Positions 61,606 to 64,000 of a stretch of 64,000 nt of DNA are shown piece by piece. A program made the position numbers and the translations under genes. How positions within the stretch are numbered: the stretch's first letter is position 1; every line of letters begins with the position of its first letter. The stretch spans positions 1,736,001 to 1,800,000 of the forward strand of contig NZ_JAMLFW010000002.1 of assembly GCF_024256385.1 (NCBI RefSeq), read 5' to 3'. The notes under the pieces were generated by a model that was not told where the DNA came from, did not search any database, and was given only the letters and a program-made list of their open reading frames with translations. The stretch comes from Anatilimnocola floriformis. GTDB lineage: Bacteria > Planctomycetota > Planctomycetia > Pirellulales > Pirellulaceae.

Positions 61606-63021
61606 TTACGTCAAACCTTGGATGAGCGAGATCAGCGGCAAGAAGAGGCTCACCACGATGAACCCGACCGCCACGCCGAGGAACACGATGAGCAACGGTT
61701 CGATCAGCTTCATCAAACCATCGGTGAGCGTTGTCACTTCTTCATCGAACACGTCGGCTACCTTGTAGAGCATGGTGTCGAGTTCGCCGGTTTCCTCACC
61801 GACGTCGACCATGTTCACCACCAGTTCGTCGACCACGCGCTTGTTCATATTCAGGAAGTAGTAAGCCAGGCCGATGATGCCCGCCGCACAGGCAAACATG
61901 ATGAACATGTGATAGCCGCCTGCCTTCTCGGCCACCTTGGGCAAGCACATGAGCAACAGCGGCCCGAACGCGCCGAGCGCGAACCACAGCCCCGCGGCCA
62001 CCGGATGAAAACCAGGCTTGGCGTTGGCAGCCATCGGCTTGGCGATGGTATCGCCCTCGCGAATGGCGTCGCTCACCTTGCCGTACATCCGCTCGAACAT
62101 GGCATTGGTTGCCGTTTCGCGAGTGATGTTGAGCGATTCCAGAATCGGCACACCGCTCGCCACCAGTGTTCCTAGTGTTCGCGATGTTCTCGCCATGATG
62201 TTCTTTTCGGTGAGCATGCCGATGATCGGCAACTTCAGCCAGAATAAGTCCCAGCCCATGCGCCCTTGTTTGAACTTGCGAATGATCTTGATGACGACAA
62301 AGACCACGACCGGGATGAGCGGCATCGACCACCAGCCGTCCTTGACCAGCCACTTCGAGAGATTGATGAGAATCTCCGTCGGCAACGGCAACTTGAGGCC
62401 GAACTCGTCGAACATCTTTTGGAACACCGGCACGATCTTGATCATGATGAACACGAGGATCATGATCGCGACGAGCACGACGACCACCGGGTAAATCATC
62501 GCGCCCTTGACCTTGGCCTTCAGCGATTCCGACCGGTCGAGGAACTCCGACAAGCGGCGAAGAATCACTTCGAGAGCACCGCCCGCTTCACCGGCTTTGA
62601 TCATGTTCACAAACAGACGGCTGAAGACCGACGGGCTCTTGGCCATCGCTTCCGAAAGCGTGGCGCCACCTTCGATCTCATCGCCGACGTCCATCAGCGC
62701 GTTCTTGAGTTTGCCCGGCTTTTGTTGCAATTCGAGAATCCGCAAGCTGCGGAGAATCGGCAGGCCGGCGTCCTGCAGAATCGAAAGCTGCTTGGTGAAC
62801 ATCGCGAGCTGTTTGCTGCTCGCGCCACCCAAGGCCAGCGGACGTTTCTTTTTGCCGCCAGCGGTCTTCGCACCACCCGATTGCCGCTTGGCGGCGATCT
62901 TGGTGACGAAATAGCCCATCTGCCGAATGGTCTGCTGGGCTTCTTCCTCCGAAGGGGCCTCGATCACGTCGCGGATTTCCGCGCCGGTAGCGTCCATGGC
63001 TTCGAATTGATAGGTAGGCAT
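61606..63021 (-). CDS. Type II secretion system F family protein (GspF/PilC)
   Basis: This inner-membrane platform protein (471 residues) has two T2SSF domains, each starting with a pattern such as LAMFTKQLSILQDAGLPILR and SRTLGTLVASGVPILESLNI, and ending LNMNKRVVDE and EPLLIVFLGVAVGFIVVSLF. Three hydrophobic segments are visible (about 175-200, 215-240 and about 445-470) plus another around 355-395. N-terminal 70 residues resemble the usual GspF head (YQFEAMDATGAEIRDVIEAP). It probably interacts with the ATPase encoded upstream and with the pseudopilins. A slightly enlarged C-terminal domain carries an extra hydrophobic hairpin (WFALGAFGPLLLMCLPKVAE). Confidence 0.94.
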   Translation of the reverse strand: MPTYQFEAMDATGAEIRDVIEAPSEEEAQQTIRQMGYFVTKIAAKRQSGGAKTAGGKKKRPLALGGASSKQLAMFTKQLSILQDAGLPILRSLRILELQQKPGKLKNALMDVGDEIEGGATLSEAMAKSPSVFSRLFVNMIKAGEAGGALEVILRRLSEFLDRSESLKAKVKGAMIYPVVVVLVAIMILVFIMIKIVPVFQKMFDEFGLKLPLPTEILINLSKWLVKDGWWSMPLIPVVVFVVIKIIRKFKQGRMGWDLFWLKLPIIGMLTEKNIMARTSRTLGTLVASGVPILESLNITRETATNAMFERMYGKVSDAIREGDTIAKPMAANAKPGFHPVAAGLWFALGAFGPLLLMCLPKVAEKAGGYHMFIMFACAAGIIGLAYYFLNMNKRVVDELVVNMVDVGEETGELDTMLYKVADVFDEEVTTLTDGLMKLIEPLLIVFLGVAVGFIVVSLFLPLISLIQGLT

Positions 63022-63054
63022 CGGGAAACCCCCGCGGAGTAGAGGAAAACAAAA

Positions 63055-63137
63055 AGTTCTGAGTTCTGAGTTTCAAGTTCTGAGACAGGAGCTTTGACGT
63101 TCTGGTCTCAGAACTCAAAACTCAAAACTCAGAACTA
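63055..63137. repeat. Heptameric (AGTTCTG) inverted tract, copy 2
   Basis: AGTTCTGAGTTCTGAGTTTC leads to CTGAGACAGGA. Then GGTCTCAGAACTC with CAAAACTC repeats runs in complement, as in copy 1 at 9592-9697. It fills the gap between the GspE and GspF genes. The shared core is GAGACAGGA with its flanking heptamers. Confidence 0.82.
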
Positions 63138-63142
63138 CTTCC

Positions 63143-64000
63143 TTACGCTTCCAAAATCGTTTCGCGCACAATCTCATCCAGCGTCGTCACACCTTCATAG
63201 GCCTTGGCCATGCCCGACTCGCGGAGCGTGGTCATGCCGAAGCCGACCGCGCACTTGCGGAGATCGTCGACCGAAGCGTTTTGCATGATCATGTCGCGGA
63301 TCGTGTCGTTGACGATCATCAACTCATACAAACCGACGCGGCCTTTGTAGCCCGTGTTGTTGCAGGTCTCGCAGCCGCGGCCGCGGAAGAACCGCTTGTC
63401 GGCGACGTCGGCCACGGTCATGCCGAGATCGGACAGCAAGTCTTCCGAAGGAGCGACCTCTTCGCGGCAGCCCGCGCAAATGCGCCGCACCAACCGTTGC
63501 GCGAGAATCGCTTCGACCGTGGCCGTGATCAAAAACGTCGGCACGCCCATGTCCTTGAGACGCGTGATCGTGCTCGGCGAATCGTTGGTGTGGAGCGTGC
63601 TGAACACCATGTGCCCCGTGAGGGCTGCTTGAATGGCAATTTCCGCCGTTTCGAGATCGCGGATCTCGCCGACCAGAATGATGTCGGGATCCTGCCGCAA
63701 AATGGCCCGCAAGCAAGCGGCAAAGGTCACGCCGATTTCGTGATCGATCGGAATCTGCACGATGCCGTCGATTTCGTATTCAACCGGGTCCTCGGTGGTG
63801 ATCAGTTTGTCTTCGACGTGGTTGAGCTCGGTGAGTGCCGAATAAAGCGTGGTTGTTTTTCCCGAACCCGTCGGCCCGGTCACCAGCACAATGCCGTTCG
63901 GACGATCGATGATTGTGCGGAACGTTTTGAGCATTGCCGGCTCGAAGCCGACCTTGGCGAGGCTGAGCGACACCACCGAGCGATCGAGCACCCGCATAAC
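63143..64000 (-). CDS. GspE/PulE-type secretion ATPase, 5'-partial
   Basis: The frame runs off the right edge, so only the C-terminal ~286 residues are in the window. It includes Walker [11 protein letters not shown], the Asp box [13 protein letters not shown], Walker B-region [20 protein letters not shown], the His box [15 protein letters not shown], and the tetracysteine zinc motif (CAGC, then [18 protein letters not shown]). These are complete and typical of secretion and pilus assembly ATPases (GspE/PilB). It is the first gene, as seen here, of the run, and powers pseudopilus assembly. The N-terminal domain that would separate GspE from PilB is not in view. Confidence 0.95.
   Translation of the reverse strand, partial: VMRVLDRSVVSLSLAKVGFEPAMLKTFRTIIDRPNGIVLVTGPTGSGKTTTLYSALTELNHVEDKLITTEDPVEYEIDGIVQIPIDHEIGVTFAACLRAILRQDPDIILVGEIRDLETAEIAIQAALTGHMVFSTLHTNDSPSTITRLKDMGVPTFLITATVEAILAQRLVRRICAGCREEVAPSEDLLSDLGMTVADVADKRFFRGRGCETCNNTGYKGRVGLYELMIVNDTIRDMIMQNASVDDLRKCAVGFGMTTLRESGMAKAYEGVTTLDEIVRETILEA

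Noticed and set aside
1-64000. CRISPR arrays, tRNA/rRNA genes, IS transposases and phage genes
   Set aside because: No regularly spaced repeats, no cloverleaf, no transposase or integrase motifs and no structural phage genes were seen on either strand.

Overview
The window reads as a chromosomal segment of a planctomycete, most likely of the Pirellulales type (inferred from content; no rRNA is present). The indicators are three DUF1559 prepilin-like proteins with the H-X9-DG signature, a giant beta-propeller/RTX protein with a planctomycete-type extracellular leader, a PA14-tailed HtrA protease, a PQQ-like propeller, many secreted proteins with no close family, high GC, and several short palindromic repeat families of the sort scattered through planctomycete genomes. 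No tRNA, rRNA, CRISPR array, phage or complete IS element was found.

Layout. 1-5.1 kb: a membrane protein, an RluA-type pseudouridine synthase and, convergent to it, a soluble six-PAS/GAF sensor kinase. 5.3-8.2 kb: two secreted PDZ proteins, one joining a thioredoxin-like Cys motif to CXXCH, the other joining an HtrA protease to PA14. 8.3-11.4 kb (-): a small membrane protein, a methyltransferase and an NCS2-like permease. 11.7-13.5 kb (+): an ECF sigma factor translationally coupled to a membrane anti-sigma-like protein with a prepilin-like ectodomain. 13.5-16.7 kb (-): a membrane protein, a Uma2 nuclease and an ABC exporter. 16.9-18.4 kb (-): a DUF1559 gene followed by a 59-residue membrane ORF and a GTGA-coupled hypothetical gene. 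18.8-22.1 kb: a VWA lipoprotein, a methyltransferase and a divergent NADAR enzyme. 22.3-27.7 kb (+): three closely spaced genes (secreted carbohydrate-binding-like, SirB1-like, membrane/coiled-coil). 27.7-32.7 kb: a PQQ-like propeller, two Cys-rich exported proteins, a Cys-motif protein, an SNase, a coiled-coil protein and a small HTH-like protein. 33.1-36.2 kb (+): ndk, kbl-like and rlmI-like. 36.2-42.9 kb (-): two DUF1559 paralogs, an MFS carrier, pdxA, a zinc-ribbon membrane protein and a DapA-family lyase, all tightly spaced. 43.5-50 kb: the 1414-residue propeller/RTX protein, a degenerate GGDEF-PilZ protein and an AT-richer islet with one small ORF.

50-64 kb (-) is the most coherent block: a type II secretion-like operon with PulE/GspE ATPase (cut by the window edge), GspF, four pseudopilin-like proteins, a 1776-residue GspK-like protein, a zinc-ribbon/GYF protein and a GspJ-like protein. 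Genes abut or overlap by 1 base, so this is probably one transcription unit building an envelope-spanning pseudopilus with unusually large minor subunits. The secretin and inner-membrane platform genes are not in the window.

A second theme is intergenic. At least six kinds of inverted or heptameric repeat sit in gaps or at gene ends, and some supply the stop codon or last residues of the neighbouring gene.
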